Below are positions 13,022-27,735 of a stretch of 64,000 nt of DNA, in pieces (the first letter of the stretch is position 1; each line of letters starts with the position of its first letter). Source of the DNA: Chamaea fasciata (lineage: Eukaryota > Chordata > Aves > Passeriformes > Sylviidae); the NCBI GenBank assembly GCA_029207755.1, contig JARCOQ010000201.1:62001-126000 (forward strand), read 5' to 3'. Below the pieces are notes generated by a model, which saw only the letters and a list, made by a program, of their open reading frames with translations, was not told where the DNA came from and searched no databases. The position numbers and the translations under genes were made by a program.

Positions 13022-16000
13022 CTAGAGGACAGGCAGGGCACCCCCAGGGCACCCCAGGGACACCCAGGGCACCCCCAGGGACACGTAGAGGACAGCCATG
13101 GCACCCCAGGGACAGCCAGGGCACCCCCAGGGACACCTAGGGGACAGCCAGAGCACCCAAAGGACAGCCAGGGCACCCCCAGAGACAACTAGAAGACATC
13201 CAGGGCACACCAGGGACACCAAGGGGACACCCAGGGAACCCCCAGGGACACCTAGGCGACAGCCAGGGCACCCCCAGGGACACCTAGGGGACAGCCAGGG
13301 CACCCTAGGGACCGCCAGGGCACCCCCAGGGACACCCCGGGCACCCTCAGGGACACGAAGGGGACAGCCAGGGCACCCCCAGGGACACCTAGGGGACAGC
13401 CAGGGCACCCCAGGGACACGCAAGGAACCCCCAGGGACACCTAGGGAACAGCCAGGGCATCCCCAGGCACACCCAGGGCACCCCCAGGGACACCTAGAGG
13501 ACAGCCAGGGCACCCCCAGGGACACCTAGGGGACAGCCAGGGCACCCCCAGGGACACCTAGGGGACAGGCAGGGCACCCCAGGGACACGCAGGGCACCCT
13601 CAGGGACACCTAGGGGACCTCCAGGGCACCCCCAGGGACACCCAGGGCACCCCCAGGGCCACCTAGGGGACAGCCAGGGCACCCCAGGGACAGCCAGGGC
13701 CCCCGCAGGGACACCTAGGGGACAGCCAGGGCACCCCAGGCACACCCAGGGCTCCCCCAGGGACACCTAGGGGACCGCCAGGGCACCCCCAGAGACACCG
13801 AGGGCACAGCCAGGGCACCCTAGGGACAGCCAGGGCACCCCCAGGGACACCTAGGGGAAAGCCAGGGCACCCCCAGGGACACCTAGGGGACAGCTAGGGC
13901 ACCCCCAGGGACACCTAGGGGACAGCCAGGGCACTCCAGAGACAGCCAGGGCACCCCCAGGGACACCTAGGGGACAGCCAGGGCACCCGAGGGACAGCCA
14001 GAGCACCCCCAGGGACACCAAGGGCACAGCCAGGGACACCTAGAGGACAGCCAGGGCACCCCCAGGGACACCTAGGGGACAGGCAGGGCACCCCCAGGGA
14101 CACCTAGGGGACAGCCAGGGCCCCCCCAGGGACAACTAGGGGATAGCCAGGGCACTCCAGGGACACCCAGGGCAACCCCAGGGACACCTAGGGGACAGCC
14201 AGGGCACCCCCAGGGACACCCAGGGCACCCGCAACGACACCTAGGGGACAGGCAGGGCACCCCCAGGGACACTGACGGGACAGCCAGGGCACCCCCAGGG
14301 ACACCTAGGGGACAGCCAGGGCACCCCAGGGACACGCAGGGCACCCCCAGGGACACCTAGGGCACAGCCAGGGCACCCCCCGGGACACCTAGGGGACAGG
14401 CAGGGCACCCCAGGGACACCCTGGGCACCCCCAGGGACACCTAGGGGACCTTCAGGGTACTCCAGGGACACGTACGGGAAAGCCAGGGAACCCCAGGGAC
14501 ACCCAGGGCACCCCCAGGGACACCTAGGGGACAGGCAGGGCACACCCAGGGACACCGAGGGGACAGCCAGGGCACCCCCAGGGACAACTAGAGGACAGGC
14601 AGGGCGCCCCCAGGTCACCCCAGGGACAGGCAGGGCACCCCCAGGGACACGTAGAGGACAGCCATGGCACCCCAGGGACAGCTAGGGGACAGCCAGAGCA
14701 CCCCAAGGACAGTCAGGGCACCCCCAGGGACACCTAGGGGACAGCCAGGGCAACCCCAGGGACACCTAGGGGACAGCCAGGGAACCCCAGAGACACCCTG
14801 GGCACCCCCAGGGACACCTAGGGGACAGCTACGGCACTCCCAAGGACACCCTGGGCACCCCCAGGGACACCGAGGGGACAGCCAGGGCACCCCCTGGGCA
14901 CCCCAAGGACAGTCAGGGCACCCCCAAGGACACCGACGGGACAGCCAGGGCACCCTAGGGACAGCCAGGGCACCCCCAAGACACGAAGGGGACAGTCAGG
15001 GCACCCCCAGGGACACCTAGGGGACAGCTAGGGCACCCCAGGCACACCCAGGGCACCCCCAGGGACACCTAGGGGACAGCCAGGGCACCCTAGGGACAGC
15101 CAGGGCACCCCCAAGGACACCTAGGGGACACGCAGGGAACCCCCAGGGACACCTAGGGGACAGCCAGGGCATCCCCAGGGACACCCAGGGCACCCCCAGA
15201 TACACCAAGGGCACAGCCAGGGCACCCTAGGGACAGCCAGGGCACCCCAAGGGACACCGAGGGGACAGCCAGGGCACCCCCAGGGACACCTAGAGGACAG
15301 GCAGGGCACCCCCAGGGCACCCCAGGGACACCAAGGGCACCCCCAGGGACACGTAGAGGACAGCCATGGCACCCCAGGGACAGTCAGGGCACCCCCAGGG
15401 ACACCAAGGGGACAGCCCGAGCACCCCAAGGACAGCCAGGGCACCCTCAGGGACACCTAGGGGACAGCCAGGGCACCCCAGGGACACCAAGGGGACAGCC
15501 AGGGCACCCCCAGGGACACCTAGGGGACAGCCAGGGTACCCCAGGGACACCCAGGGCACCCCCAGGGACACCTAGGGGACAGCCAGGGCACCCCCAGAGA
15601 CACCTAGGGGACACCCAGGGCACCCCGACGGACACCAGGGCATCCCCAGGGACACCTAGGGGACAGCCAGAGAACACTAGGGACAGCCAGGGCACCCCCA
15701 GGGACACCTAGGGCACAGCCAGGGCACCCTAGGGACAGCCAGGGCATCCCCAGGGACACCAAGGGCACAGCCAGGGCACCCTAGGGACAGCCAGGGCACC
15801 CCCAGGGACACCTAGGGCACAGCCAGGGCACCCTAGGGACAGCCAGGGCACCCCCAGGGACACCGAAGGCACAGCCAGGCCACCCCCAGGGACACCTAGG
15901 GGACAGGCAGGGCACCCCCAGAGACCCCTAGGGGACAGCCAGGGCCCCCCCAGGGACATCAAGGGCACAGCCAGGGCACCCTAGAGACAGCCAGGGCACC

Positions 16001-17504
16001 CCCAGGGACACCTAGGGCACATCCAGGGCACCCTAGGGACAGCCAGGGCAGCCTCAGGGACACCGAGGGCACAGCCAGGGCACCACCAGGGACACCAAGG
16101 GGACAGCCAGGGAACTCTAGGGACAGCCAGGGCACCCCCAGGAACACCTAGGGGACAGCAAGGGCACCCCCAGGGACACCTAGGGGACAGCCAGGGCACT
16201 CCAGGGACAGCGAGGGCACCCCCAGGGACACCTAGGGGACAGCCAGGGCACTCCCAGGGACATTCTGGGCACCCACAGGGACACCTAGGGGACAGCCAGG
16301 GCACACCAGGGACACCCAGGGCACCCCCAGGGACACCTAGGGGACCTCCAGGGCACCCCCAGGGACACCCAGGGCACCCCCAGGGCCACCTAGGGGACAG
16401 CCAGGGCACCCCAGGGACAGCCAGGGCCCCCCCAGGGACACCTAGGGGACAGCCAGGGCACCCCAAGCACACCCAGGGCTCCCCCAGGGAAACCTAGGGG
16501 ACAGCCAGGGCACCCCCAGAGACACCGAGGTCACCCCCAGGGACACCTAGGGCACCCCCAGAGACACCGAAGGCACAGCCAGGGCACCCTAGGGACAGCC
16601 AGGGCACCCCCAGGGACACCTAGGGGAAAGCCAGGACACCCCCAGGGACACCTAGAAGACAGCCAGGGCAACCCCAGGGACACCCAGGGGACAGCCAGGG
16701 CACCCCCAGGGACACCTAGGGGACAGCCAGGGCACTCCAGAGACAGCCAGGACACCCCCAGGGACACCTAGGGGACAGCCAGGGCACCCGAGGGACAGCC
16801 AGAGCACCCCCAGGGACACCAAGGGCACAGCCAGGGCACCGTAGGGACAGCCAGGGCAACGCCAGGGTCACCTAGGGGACAGCCAGGGCATCCCCAGGGA
16901 CACCCTGTGCACCCCCAGGGATACCTAGGGGACAGCCAGGGCCCATCCCGGGACACCTAGGGGACAGCCAGGGAACCCCAGGGACACCCTGTGCACGCCC
17001 AGGGACACCCAGGGAACACCCAGGGACACTTAGGGGACAGCCATGGCACCCTAGGGACAGCCAGGGCACCCCCAGGGACACCGAGGGCACAGCCAGGGCA
17101 CCCCCAGGGACACCGAGAGGACAGGCAGGGCACCCCCCGGGACACCTTGGGGACAGCCAGGGCACCCCAGGGACAGCCAGGGCACCCCCAAGGACACCTA
17201 GGGGACCTCCAGGGCACACCCAGGGACAACCAGGGCACCCCCAGGGCCACCTAGGGGACAGCCAGGGCACCCCAGGGACAGCGAGGGCACCCCCAGGGAC
17301 ACCCAGGGCAGCCCCAGGGACACCTAGGGGACAGCCAGGGCACCCCCAGGGACACCCAGGGCACCCCCAGGGACACCTAGGGGGCAGCCAGGGCACCCCC
17401 AGGGACACCCAGGGGAGAGGCAGGGCACCCCCAGGGACACCTAGGGGACAGCCAGGGCACCCCCAGGGACACCTAGGGGACAGCCAGGGCACCCCCAGGG
17501 ACAC
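13022..17504. repeat. Minisatellite array, zone II (less regular order)
   Basis: The same monomer family without a clean long period. 13851-14356 repeats 11916-12421 at offset 1935. A diagnostic variant monomer, CACGTAGAGGACAGCC followed by ATGGCACC, occurs near 13083, 14648 and 15353 and again in zone VI, linking the two zones. No unique insert or gene was seen. Confidence 0.93.
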
Positions 17505-20207
17505 CTAGGGGACAGCCAGGGCACTCCAAGGACAGCCAGGGCACCTCAGGGACACCAAGGGGACAGCCAGGGCACCCCGAGGGACACCAGCGCACCCCAA
17601 GGGACACCTAGGTGACAGCCAGGGCACCCTAGGGACAGCCAGGGCAACCCCAGGGACCCCTAGGGCACAGCCAGGGCACGCCAGGGACAGCCAGGGCACC
17701 CCCAGGGACACCAAGGGGACATCCAGAGCACCCCAGGGACAGCCAGGGCACCCCCAGGGACACCGAAGGAACACCCTGGGCACCCCCAGGGACACCAAGG
17801 GGACCCCCAGGGACACCTAGGGGACAGGCAGGGCATTCCCAGGGACACTGACGGGACAGCCAGGGCACCCCCAGAGACCCCTAGGGGACAGCCAGGGCAC
17901 TCCCAGGGACATTCTGGGCACCCACAGGGACACCTAGGGGACAGCCAGGGCACCCCAGGGACACCCAGGGCACCCCCAGGGACACCTAGGGGACCTCCAG
18001 GGCACCCCCAGGGACACCCAGGGCACCCCCAGGGCCACCTAGGGGACAGCCAGGGCACCCCAGGGACAGCCACGGCCCCCCCAGGGACACCTAGGGGACA
18101 GTCAGGGCACCCCAGGCACACCCAGGGCTCCCCCAGGGACACCTAGGGGACAGCCAGGGCACCCCCAGAGACACCGAGGTCACCCCCAGGGACACCTAGG
18201 GCACCCCCAGAGACACGGAAGGCACAGCCAGGGCACCCTAGGGACAGCCAGGGCACCCCCAGGGACACCTAGGGGACAGCCAGGGCACCCCCATGGACAC
18301 CTAGAAGACAGCCAGGGCAACCCCAGGGACACCTAGGGGACAGCCAGGGCACCCCCAGGGACACCTAGGGGACAGCCAGGGCACTCCAGAGACAGCCAGG
18401 ACACCCCCAGGGACACCTAGGGGACAGCCAGGGCACCCGAGGGACAGCCAGAGCACCCCCAGGGACACCAAGGGCACAGCCAGGGCACCGTAGGGACAGC
18501 CAGGGCAACGCCAGGGTCACCTAGGGGACAGCCAGGGCATCCCCAGGGACACCCAGGGCACCCCCAGGGACACCTAGAGGACAGCCAGGGCACCCCCAGG
18601 GACACCTAGGGGACAAGCAGGGCACCCCCAGGGACACCTAGGGGACAGCCAGGGCCCCCCCAGGGACAACTAGGGGACAGCCAGGGCACTCCAGGGACAC
18701 CCAGGGCACCCCCAGGGACACCTAGGGGACAGGCCGAGCACCCCCAGGGACACCTAGGGGACAGGCAGGGCACCCCCAGGGACACTGACGGGAAAGCCAG
18801 GGCACCCCCAGAGACCCCTAGGGGACAGCCAGGGCATTCCCAGGGACACTCTGTGCACCCACAGGGACACCTTGAAGACAGCCAGGGCACCTCAGGGACA
18901 TCCAGGGCACCCCCAGGGACACCTAGGGGACAGCCAGGGCACCCTAGGGACCGCCAGGGCACCCCCAGGGACACCCAGGGCACCCCCAGGGACACGAAGG
19001 GGACAGCCAGGGCACCCCCAGGGACACCTAGGGGACAGCCAGGGCACCCCAGGGACACGCAGGGCACCCCCAGGGACACCTAGAGGACAGCCAGGGCACC
19101 CCCAGTGACACCTAGGGGACAGCCAGGGCACCCCTAGGGACACCCAGGGCACCCCAAGGGACACCTAGGGAACAGCCAGGGCATCCCCAGGGACACCCAG
19201 GGCACCCCCAGGGACACCTAGAGGACAGCCAGGGCACCCCCAGTGACACCTAGGGGACAGCCAGGGCACCCCCAGGGACACAGAGGGCACAGCCAGGGCA
19301 CACCAGAGACAGCCAGGGCACCCCCAGGGACACCTAGGGGACAGCCACGGCACCCGAGGGACAGCCAGAGCACCCCCAGGGACACCTAGGGGACAGCCAG
19401 GGCATCCGCAGGGACACCCAGGGCACCCCCAGGGACACCTAGAGGACAGCCAGGGCATCCCCAGGGACACCTAAGGGACAGGCAGGGCACCCCCAGGGAC
19501 ACCTAGGGGACAGCCAGGGCCCCCCCAGGGACAACTAGGGGACAGCCAGGGCACTCCAGGGAAACCCAGGGCACCCCCAGGGACACCTAGGGGACAGCCA
19601 GGGCACCCTAAAGACCGCCAGGGCACCCCCAGGGACACCTAGGGGACAGGCAGGGCACCCCCAGGGACACCAAGGGGAAAGCCAGGGCACCCCCAGGGAC
19701 ACCTAGGGGAAGGCAGGACACCCCCAGGGACACCTAGGGGACAGCCAGGGCACCCCCAGGGACATTTAGGGGACAGCCAGGGTACTCCAGGGACACCCAG
19801 GGCACCCCCAGGGACACCTAGGGGACAGGCCGGGCACCCCCAGGGACACCTAGGGGACAGGCAGGGCACCCCAGGGACACCCAGGGCACCCTCAGGGACA
19901 CCGAGGGCACAGCCAGGGCACCCCCAGGAACACCTAGGGGAAAGGCAGGGCACCCCCAGAGACCCCTAGGGGACAGCCAGGGCCCCCCCAGGGACACTCA
20001 GGGCACCCTCAGGGACACCTAGGGAACAGCCAGGGCATCCCCAGGGACACCAGGGCACCCTCAGGGACACCTAGAGGACAGGCAGGGCACCCCCAGGGAC
20101 ACCTAGGGCACCCCCAGGGACACCAAGGGGACAGCCAGGGCGCCCTAAAGACAGCCAGGGCACCCCCAGGGACACCTAGGGGACAGCCAGGGCACCCCCA
20201 GGGACAC
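17505..20207. repeat. Zone III higher-order unit 1 (~2.70 kb)
   Basis: First of four tandem units. Landmarks at 17660 and 18417 recur at 20342 and 21099 (offset 2682). The start of the unit is offset 2703, because 21 bases (GTGACAGCCAGGGCACCCTAG-type) present near 17612 are absent from unit 2 near 20310. Contains only array monomers. Confidence 0.9.
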
Positions 20208-22855
20208 CTAGGGGACAGCCAGGGCACTCCAAGGACAGCCAGGGCACCCCAGGGACACCAAGGGGACAGCCAGGGCACCCCGAGGGACACCAGCGCACCC
20301 CAAGGGACACCTAGGGACAGCCAGGGCAACCCCAGGGACCCCTAGGGCACACCCAGGGCACGCCAGGGACAGCCAGGGCACCCCCAGGGACACCAAGGGG
20401 ACATCCAGAGCACCCCAGGGACAGCCAGGGCACCCCCAGGGACACCGAAGGAACACCCTGGGCACCCCCAGGGACACCAAGGGGACCCCCAGGGACACCT
20501 AGGGGACAGGCAGGGCATTCCCAGGGACACTGACGGGACAGCCAGGGCACCCCCAGAGACCCCTAGGGGACAGCCAGGGCACTCCCAGGGACATTCTGGG
20601 CACCCACAGGGACACCTAGGGGACAGCCAGGGCACCCCAGGGACACCCAGGGCACCCCCAGGGACACCTAGGGGACCTCCAGGGCACCCCCAGGGACACC
20701 CAGGGCACCCCCAAGGCCACCTAGGGGACAGCCAGGGCACCCCAGGGACAGCCAGGGCCCCCCCAGGGACACCTAGGGGACAGCCAGGGCACCCCAGGCA
20801 CACCCAGGGCTCCCCCAGGGACACCTAGGGGACAGCCAGGGCACCCCCAGAGACACCGAGGTCACCCCCAGGGACACCTAGGGCACCCCCAGAGACACGG
20901 AAGGCACAGCCAGGGCACCCTAGGGACAGCCAGGGCACCCCCAGGGACACCTAGGGGACAGCCAGGGCACCCCCAGGGACACCTAGAAGACAGCCAGGGC
21001 AACAGCAGGGACACCTAGGGGACAGCCAGGGCACCCCCAGGGACACCTAGGGGACAGCCAGGGCACTCCAGAGACAGCCAGGACACCCCCAGGGACACCT
21101 AGGGGACAGCCAGGGCACCCGAGGGACAGCCAGAGCACCCCCAGGGACACCAAGGGCACAGCCAGGGCACCGTAGGGACAGCCAGGGCAACGCCAGGGTC
21201 ACCTAGGGGACAGCCAGGGCATCCCCAGGGACACCCAGGGCACCCCCAGGGACACCTAGAGGACAGCCAGGGCACCCCCAGGGACACCTAGGGGACAAGC
21301 AGGGCACCCCCAGGGACACCTAGGGGACAGCCAGGGCCCCCCCAGGGACAACTAGGGGACAGCCAGGGCACTCCAGGGACACCCAGGGCACCCCCAGGGA
21401 CACCTAGGGGACAGGCCGAGCACCCCCAGAGACCCCTAGGGGACAGCCAGGGCATTCCCAGGGACACTCAGTGCACCCACAGGGACACCTTGAAGACAGC
21501 CAGGGCACCTCAGGGACATCCAGGGCACCCCCAGGGACACCTAGGGGACAGCCAGGGCACCCTAGGGACCGCCAGGGCACCCCCAGTGACACCCAGGGCA
21601 CCCCCAGGGATACGAAGGGGACAGCCAGGGCACCCCCAGGGACACCTAGGGGACAGCCAGGGCACCCCAGGGACACGCAGGGCACCCCCAGGGACACCTA
21701 GAGGACAGCCAGGGCACCCCCAGTGACACCTAGGGGACAGCCAGGGCACCCCCAGGGACACAGAGGGCACAGCCAGGGCACTCCAGAGACAGCCAGGGCA
21801 CCCCCAGGGACACCTAGGGGACAGCCACGGCACCCGAGGGACAGCCAGAGCACCCCCAGGGACACCAAGGGCACAGCCAGGGCACCCTAGGGACACCCAG
21901 CGCACCCCCAGGGACACCTAGGGGACAGCCAGGGCATCTGCAGGGACACCCAGGGCACCCCCAGGGACACCTAGAGGACAGCCAGGGCATCCCCAGGGAC
22001 ACCTAAGGGACAGGCAGGGCACCCCCAGGGACACCTAGGGGACAGCCAGGGCCCCCCCAGGGACAACTAGGGGACAGCCAGGGCACTCCAGGGAAACCCA
22101 GGGCACCCCCAGGGACACCTAGGGGACAGCCAGGGCACCCTAAAGACCGCCAGGGCACCCCCAGGGACACCTAGGGGACAGGCAGGGCACCCCCAGGGAC
22201 ACCGAGGGGAAAGCCAGGGCACCCCCAGGGACACCTAGGGGAAGGCAGGACACCCCCAGGGACACCTAGGGGACAGCCAGGGCACCCCCAGGGACATTTA
22301 GGGGACAGCCAGGGTACTCCAGGGACACCCAGGGCACCCCCAGGGACACCTAGGGGACAGGCCGGGCACCCCCAGGGACACCTAGGGGACAGGCAGGGCA
22401 CCCCAGGGACACCCAGGGCACCCTCAGGGACACCGAGGGCACAGCCAGGGCACCCCCAGGAACACCTAGGGGAAAGGCAGGGCACCCCCAGAGACCCCTA
22501 GGGGACAGCCAGGGCCCCCCCAGGGACACTCAGGGCACCCCCAGGGACACCTAGGGAACAGCCAGGGCATCCCCAGGGACACCAGGGCACCCTCAGGGAC
22601 ACCTAGAGGACAGCCAGGGAACACCCAGGGACACCTAGGGGACAGGCAGGGCACCCCCAGGGACACCTAGGGGACAGCCAGGCCCCTTCCAGGGACAGCT
22701 AGGGGACAGCCAGGGCACTCCAGGGACAGCCAGGGCACCCCCAGGGACACCTAGGGCACCCCCAGGGACACCAAGGGGACAGCCAGGGCGCCCTAAAGAC
22801 AGACAGGGCACCCCCAGGGACACCTAGGGGACAGCCAGGGCACCCCCAGGGACAC
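20208..22855. repeat. Zone III higher-order unit 2 (~2.65 kb)
   Basis: Copy of unit 1. It carries private changes such as GCAACAGCAGGG near 21000 and GGATACGAAGG near 21610. Relative to units 1 and 3 it also lacks the segment between the CCGAGCACCCCCAG variant and GACCCCTAGGGG near 21420. Confidence 0.9.
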
Positions 22856-25662
22856 CTAGGGGACAGCCAGGGCACTCCAAGGACAGCCAGGGCACCCCAG
22901 GGACACCAAGGGGACAGCCAGGGCACCCCGAGGGACACCAGCGCACCCCAAGGGACACCTAGGTGACAGCCAGGGCACCCTAGGGACAGCCAGGGCAACC
23001 CCAGGGACCCCTAGGGCACAGCCAGGGCACGCCAGGGACAGCCAGGGCACCCCCAGGGACACCAAGGGGACATGCAGAGCATCCCAGGGACAGCCAGGGC
23101 ACCCCCAGGGACACCGAAGGAACACCCTGGGCACCCCCAGGGACACCAAGGGGACCCCCAGGGACACCTAGGGGACAGGCAGGGCATTCCCAGGGACACT
23201 GACGGGACAGCCAGGGCACCCCCAGAGACCCCTAGGGGACAGCCAGGGCACTCCCAGGGACATTCTGGGCACCCACAGGGACACCTAGGGGACAGCCAGG
23301 GCACCCCAGGGACACCCAGGGCACCCCCAGGGACACCTAGGGGACCTCCAGGGCACCCCCAGGGACACCCAGGGCACCCCCAGGGCCACCTAGGGGACAG
23401 CCAGGGCACCCCAGGGACAGCCAGGGCCCCCCCAGGGACACCTAGGGGACAGCCAGGGCACCCCAGGCACACCCAGGGCTCCCCCAGGGACACCTAGGGG
23501 ACAGCCAGGGCACCCCCAGAGACACCGAGGTCACCCCCAGGGACACCTAGGGCACCCCCAGAGACACGGAAGGCACAGCCAGGGCACCCTAGGGACAGCC
23601 AGGGCACCCCCAGGGACACCTAGGGGACAGCCAGGGCACCCCCAGGGACACCTAGAAGACAGCCAGGGCAACCCCAGGGACACCTAGGGGACAGCCAGGG
23701 CACCCCCAGGGACACCTAGGGGACAGCCAGGGCACTCCAGAGACAGCCAGGACACCCCCAGGGACACCTAGGGGACAGCCAGGGCACCCGAGGGAAAGCC
23801 AGAGCACCCCCAGGGACACCAAGGGCACAGCCAGGGCACCGTAGGGACAGCCAGGGCAACGCCAGGGTCACCTAGGGGACAGCCAGGGCATCCCCAGGGA
23901 CACCCAGGGCACCCCCAGGGACACCTAGAGGACAGCCAGGGGACCCCCAGGGACACCTAGGGGACAAGCAGGGCACCCCCAGGGACACCTAGGGGACAGC
24001 CAGGGCCCCCCCAGGGACAACTAGGGGACAGCCAGGGCACTCCAGGGACACCCAGGGGACCCCCAGGGACACCTAGGGGACAGGCCGAGCACCCCCAGGG
24101 ACACCTAGGGGACAGGCAGGGCATTCCCAGGGACACTCTGTGCACCCACAGGGACACCTTGAAGACAGCCAGGGCACCTCAGGGACATCCAGGGCACCCC
24201 CAGGGACACCTAGGGGACAGCCAGGGCACCCTAGGGACCGCCAGGGCACCCCCAGGGACACCCAGGGCACCCCCAGGGACACGAAGGGGACAGCCAGGGC
24301 ACCCCCAGGGACACCTAGGGGACAGCCAGGGCACCCCAGGGACACGCAGGGCACCCCCAGGGACACCTAGAGGACAGCCAGGGCACCCCCAGTGACACCT
24401 AGGGGACAGCCAGGGCACCCCTAGGGACACCCAGGGCACCCCAAGGGACACCTAGGGAACAGCCAGGGCATCCCCAGGGACACCCAGGGCACCCCCAGGG
24501 ACACCTAGAGGACAGCCAGGGCACCCCCAGTGACACCTAGGGGACAGCCAGGGCACCCCCAGGGACACAGAGGGCACAGCCAGGGCACTCCAGAGACAGC
24601 CAGGGCACCCCCAGGGACACCTAGGGGACAGCCACGGCACCCGAGGGACAGCCAGAGCACCCCCAGGGACACCAAGGGCACAGCCAGGGCACCCTAGGGA
24701 CACCCAGCGCACCCCCAGGGACACCTAGGGGACAGCCAGGGCATCCGCAGGGACACCCAGGGCACCCCCAGGGACACCTAGAGGACAGCCAGGGCATCCC
24801 CAGGGACACCTAAGGGACAGGCAGGGCACCCCCAGGGACACCTAGGGGACAGCCAGGGCCCCCCCAGGGACAACTAGGGGACAGCCAGGGCACTCCAGGG
24901 AAACCCAGGGCACCCCCAGGGACACCTAGGGGACAGCCAGGGCACCCTAAAGACCGCCAGGGCACCCCCAGGGACACCTAGGGGACAGGCAGGGCACCCC
25001 CAGGGACACCGAGGGGAAAGCCAGGGCACCCCCAGGGACACCTAGGGGAAGGCAGGACACCCCCAGGGACACCTAGGGGACAGCCAGGGCACCCCCAGGG
25101 ACATTTAGGGGACAGCCAGGGTACTCCAGGGACACCCAGGGCACCCCCAGGGACACCTAGGGGACAGGCCGGGCACCCCCAGGGACACCTAGGGGACAGG
25201 CAGGGCACCCCAGGGACACCCAGGGCACCCTCAGGGACACCGAGGGCACAGCCAGGGCACCCCCAGGAACACCTAGGGGAAAGGCAGGGCACCCCCAGAG
25301 ACCCCTAGGGGACAGCCAGGGCCCCCCCAGGGACACTCAGGGCACCCCCAGGGACACCTAGGGAACAGCCAGGGCATCCCCAGGGACACCAGGGCACCCT
25401 CAGGGACACCTAGAGGACAGCCAGGGAACACCCAGGGACACCTAGGGGACAGGCAGGGCACCCCCAGGGACACCTAGGGGACAGCCAGGCCCCTTCCAGG
25501 GACAGCTAGGGGACAGCCAGGGCACTCCAGGGACAGCCAGGGCACCCCCAGGGACACCTAGGGCACCCCCAGGGACACCAAGGGGACAGCCAGGGCGCCC
25601 TAAAGACAGACAGGGCACCCCCAGGGACACCTAGGGGACAGCCAGGGCACCCCCAGGGACAC
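22856..25662. repeat. Zone III higher-order unit 3 (~2.81 kb)
   Basis: Longest of the four. Landmarks 22856, 23011 and 24978 recur at 25663, 25818 and 27102. It contains a within-unit repeat of the CCCAGTGACACCTAGG variants (near 24390 and 24528), which unit 4 has only once. Confidence 0.9.
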
Positions 25663-27735
25663 CTAGGGGACAGCCAGGGCACTCCAAGGACAGCCAGGGC
25701 ACCCCAGGGACACCAAGGGGACAGCCAGGGCACCCCGAGGGACACCAGCGCACCCCAAGGGACACCTAGGTGACAGCCAGGGCACCCTAGGGACAGCCAG
25801 GGCAACCCCAGGGACCCCTAGGGCACAGCCAGGGCACGCCAGGGACAGCCAGGGCACCCCCAGGGACACCAAGGGGACATGCAGAGCATCCCAGGGACAG
25901 CCAGGGCACCCCCAGGGACACCGAAGGAACACCCTGGGCACCCCCAGGGACACCAAGGGGACCCCCAGGGACACCTAGGGGACAGGCAGGGCATTCCCAG
26001 GGACACTGACGGGACAGCCAGGGCACCCCCAGAGACCCCTAGGGGACAGCCAGGGCACTCCCAGGGACATTCTGGGCACCCACAGGGACACCTAGGGGAC
26101 AGCCAGGGCACCCCAGGGACACCCAGGGCACCCCCAGGGACACCTAGGGGACCTCCAGGGCACCCCCAGGGACACCCAGGGCACCCCCAGGGCCACCTAG
26201 GGGACAGCCAGGGCACCCCAGGGACAGCCAGGGCCCCCCCAGGGACACCTAGGGGACAGCCAGGGCACCCCAGGCACACCCAGGGCTCCCCCAGGGACAC
26301 CTAGGGGACAGCCAGGGCACCCCCAGAGACACCGAGGTCACCCCCAGGGACACCTAGGGCACCCCCAGAGACACGGAAGGCACAGCCAGGGCACCCTAGG
26401 GACAGCCAGGGCACCCCCAGGGACACCTAGGGGACAGCCAGGGCACCCCCAGGGACACCTAGAAGACAGCCAGGGCAACCCCAGGGACACCTAGGGGACA
26501 GCCAGGGCACCCCCAGGGACACCTAGGGGACAGCCAGGGCACCCCTAGGGACACCCAGGGCACCCCAAGGGACACCTAGGGAACAGCCAGGGCATCCCCA
26601 GGGACACCCAGGGCACCCCCAGGGACACCTAGAGGACAGCCAGGGCACCCCCAGTGACACCTAGGGGACAGCCAGGGCACCCCCAGGGACACAGAGGGCA
26701 CAGCCAGGGCACTCCAGAGACAGCCAGGGCACCCCCAGGGACACCTAGGGGACAGCCACGGCACCCGAGGGACAGCCAGAGCACCCCCAGGGACACCAAG
26801 GGCACAGCCAGGGCACCCTAGGGACACCCAGCGCACCCCCAGGGACACCTAGGGGACAGCCAGGGCATCCGCAGGGACACCCAGGGCACCCCCAGGGACA
26901 CCTAGAGGACAGCCAGGGCATCCCCAGGGACACCTAAGGGACAGGCAGGGCACCCCCAGGGACACCTAGGGGACAGCCAGGGCCCCCCCAGGGACAACTA
27001 GGGGACAGCCAGGGCACTCCAGGGAAACCCAGGGCACCCCCAGGGACACCTAGGGGACAGCCAGGGCACCCTAAAGACCGCCAGGGCACCCCCAGGGACA
27101 CCTAGGGGACAGGCAGGGCACCCCCAGGGACACCGAGGGGAAAGCCAGGGCACCCCCAGGGACACCTAGGGGAAGGCAGGACACCCCCAGGGACACCTAG
27201 GGGACAGCCAGGGCACCCCCAGGGACATTTAGGGGACAGCCAGGGTACTCCAGGGACACCCAGGGCACCCCCAGGGACACCTAGGGGACAGGCCGGGCAC
27301 CCCCAGGGACACCTAGGGGACAGGCAGGGCACCCCAGGGACACCCAGGGCACCCTCAGGGACACCGAGGGCACAGCCAGGGCACCCCCAGGAACACCTAG
27401 GGGAAAGGCAGGGCACCCCCAGAGACCCCTAGGGGACAGCCAGGGCCCCCCCAGGGACACTCAGGGCACCCCCAGGGACACCTAGGGAACAGCCAGGGCA
27501 TCCCCAGGGACACCAGGGCACCCTCAGGGACACCTAGAGGACAGCCAGGGAACACCCAGGGACACCTAGGGGACAGGCAGGGCACCCCCAGGGACACCTA
27601 GAGGACAGCCAGGGCCCCCCCAGGGACAGCTAGGGGACAGCCAGGGCACTCCAGGGACAGCCAGGGCACCCCCAGGGACACCTAGGGCACCCCCAGGGAC
27701 ACCAAGGGGACAGCCAGGGCGCCCTAAAGACAGCC
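25663..27735. repeat. Zone III higher-order unit 4 (~2.07 kb, deleted)
   Basis: Offset to unit 3 is 2807 up to about 26536 and 2124 after it. Unit 4 is therefore unit 3 with ~683 bp (23729-24411 equivalent) removed at a single junction. Its right end overlaps the start of the module-bearing duplication that begins near 27510. Confidence 0.9.
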
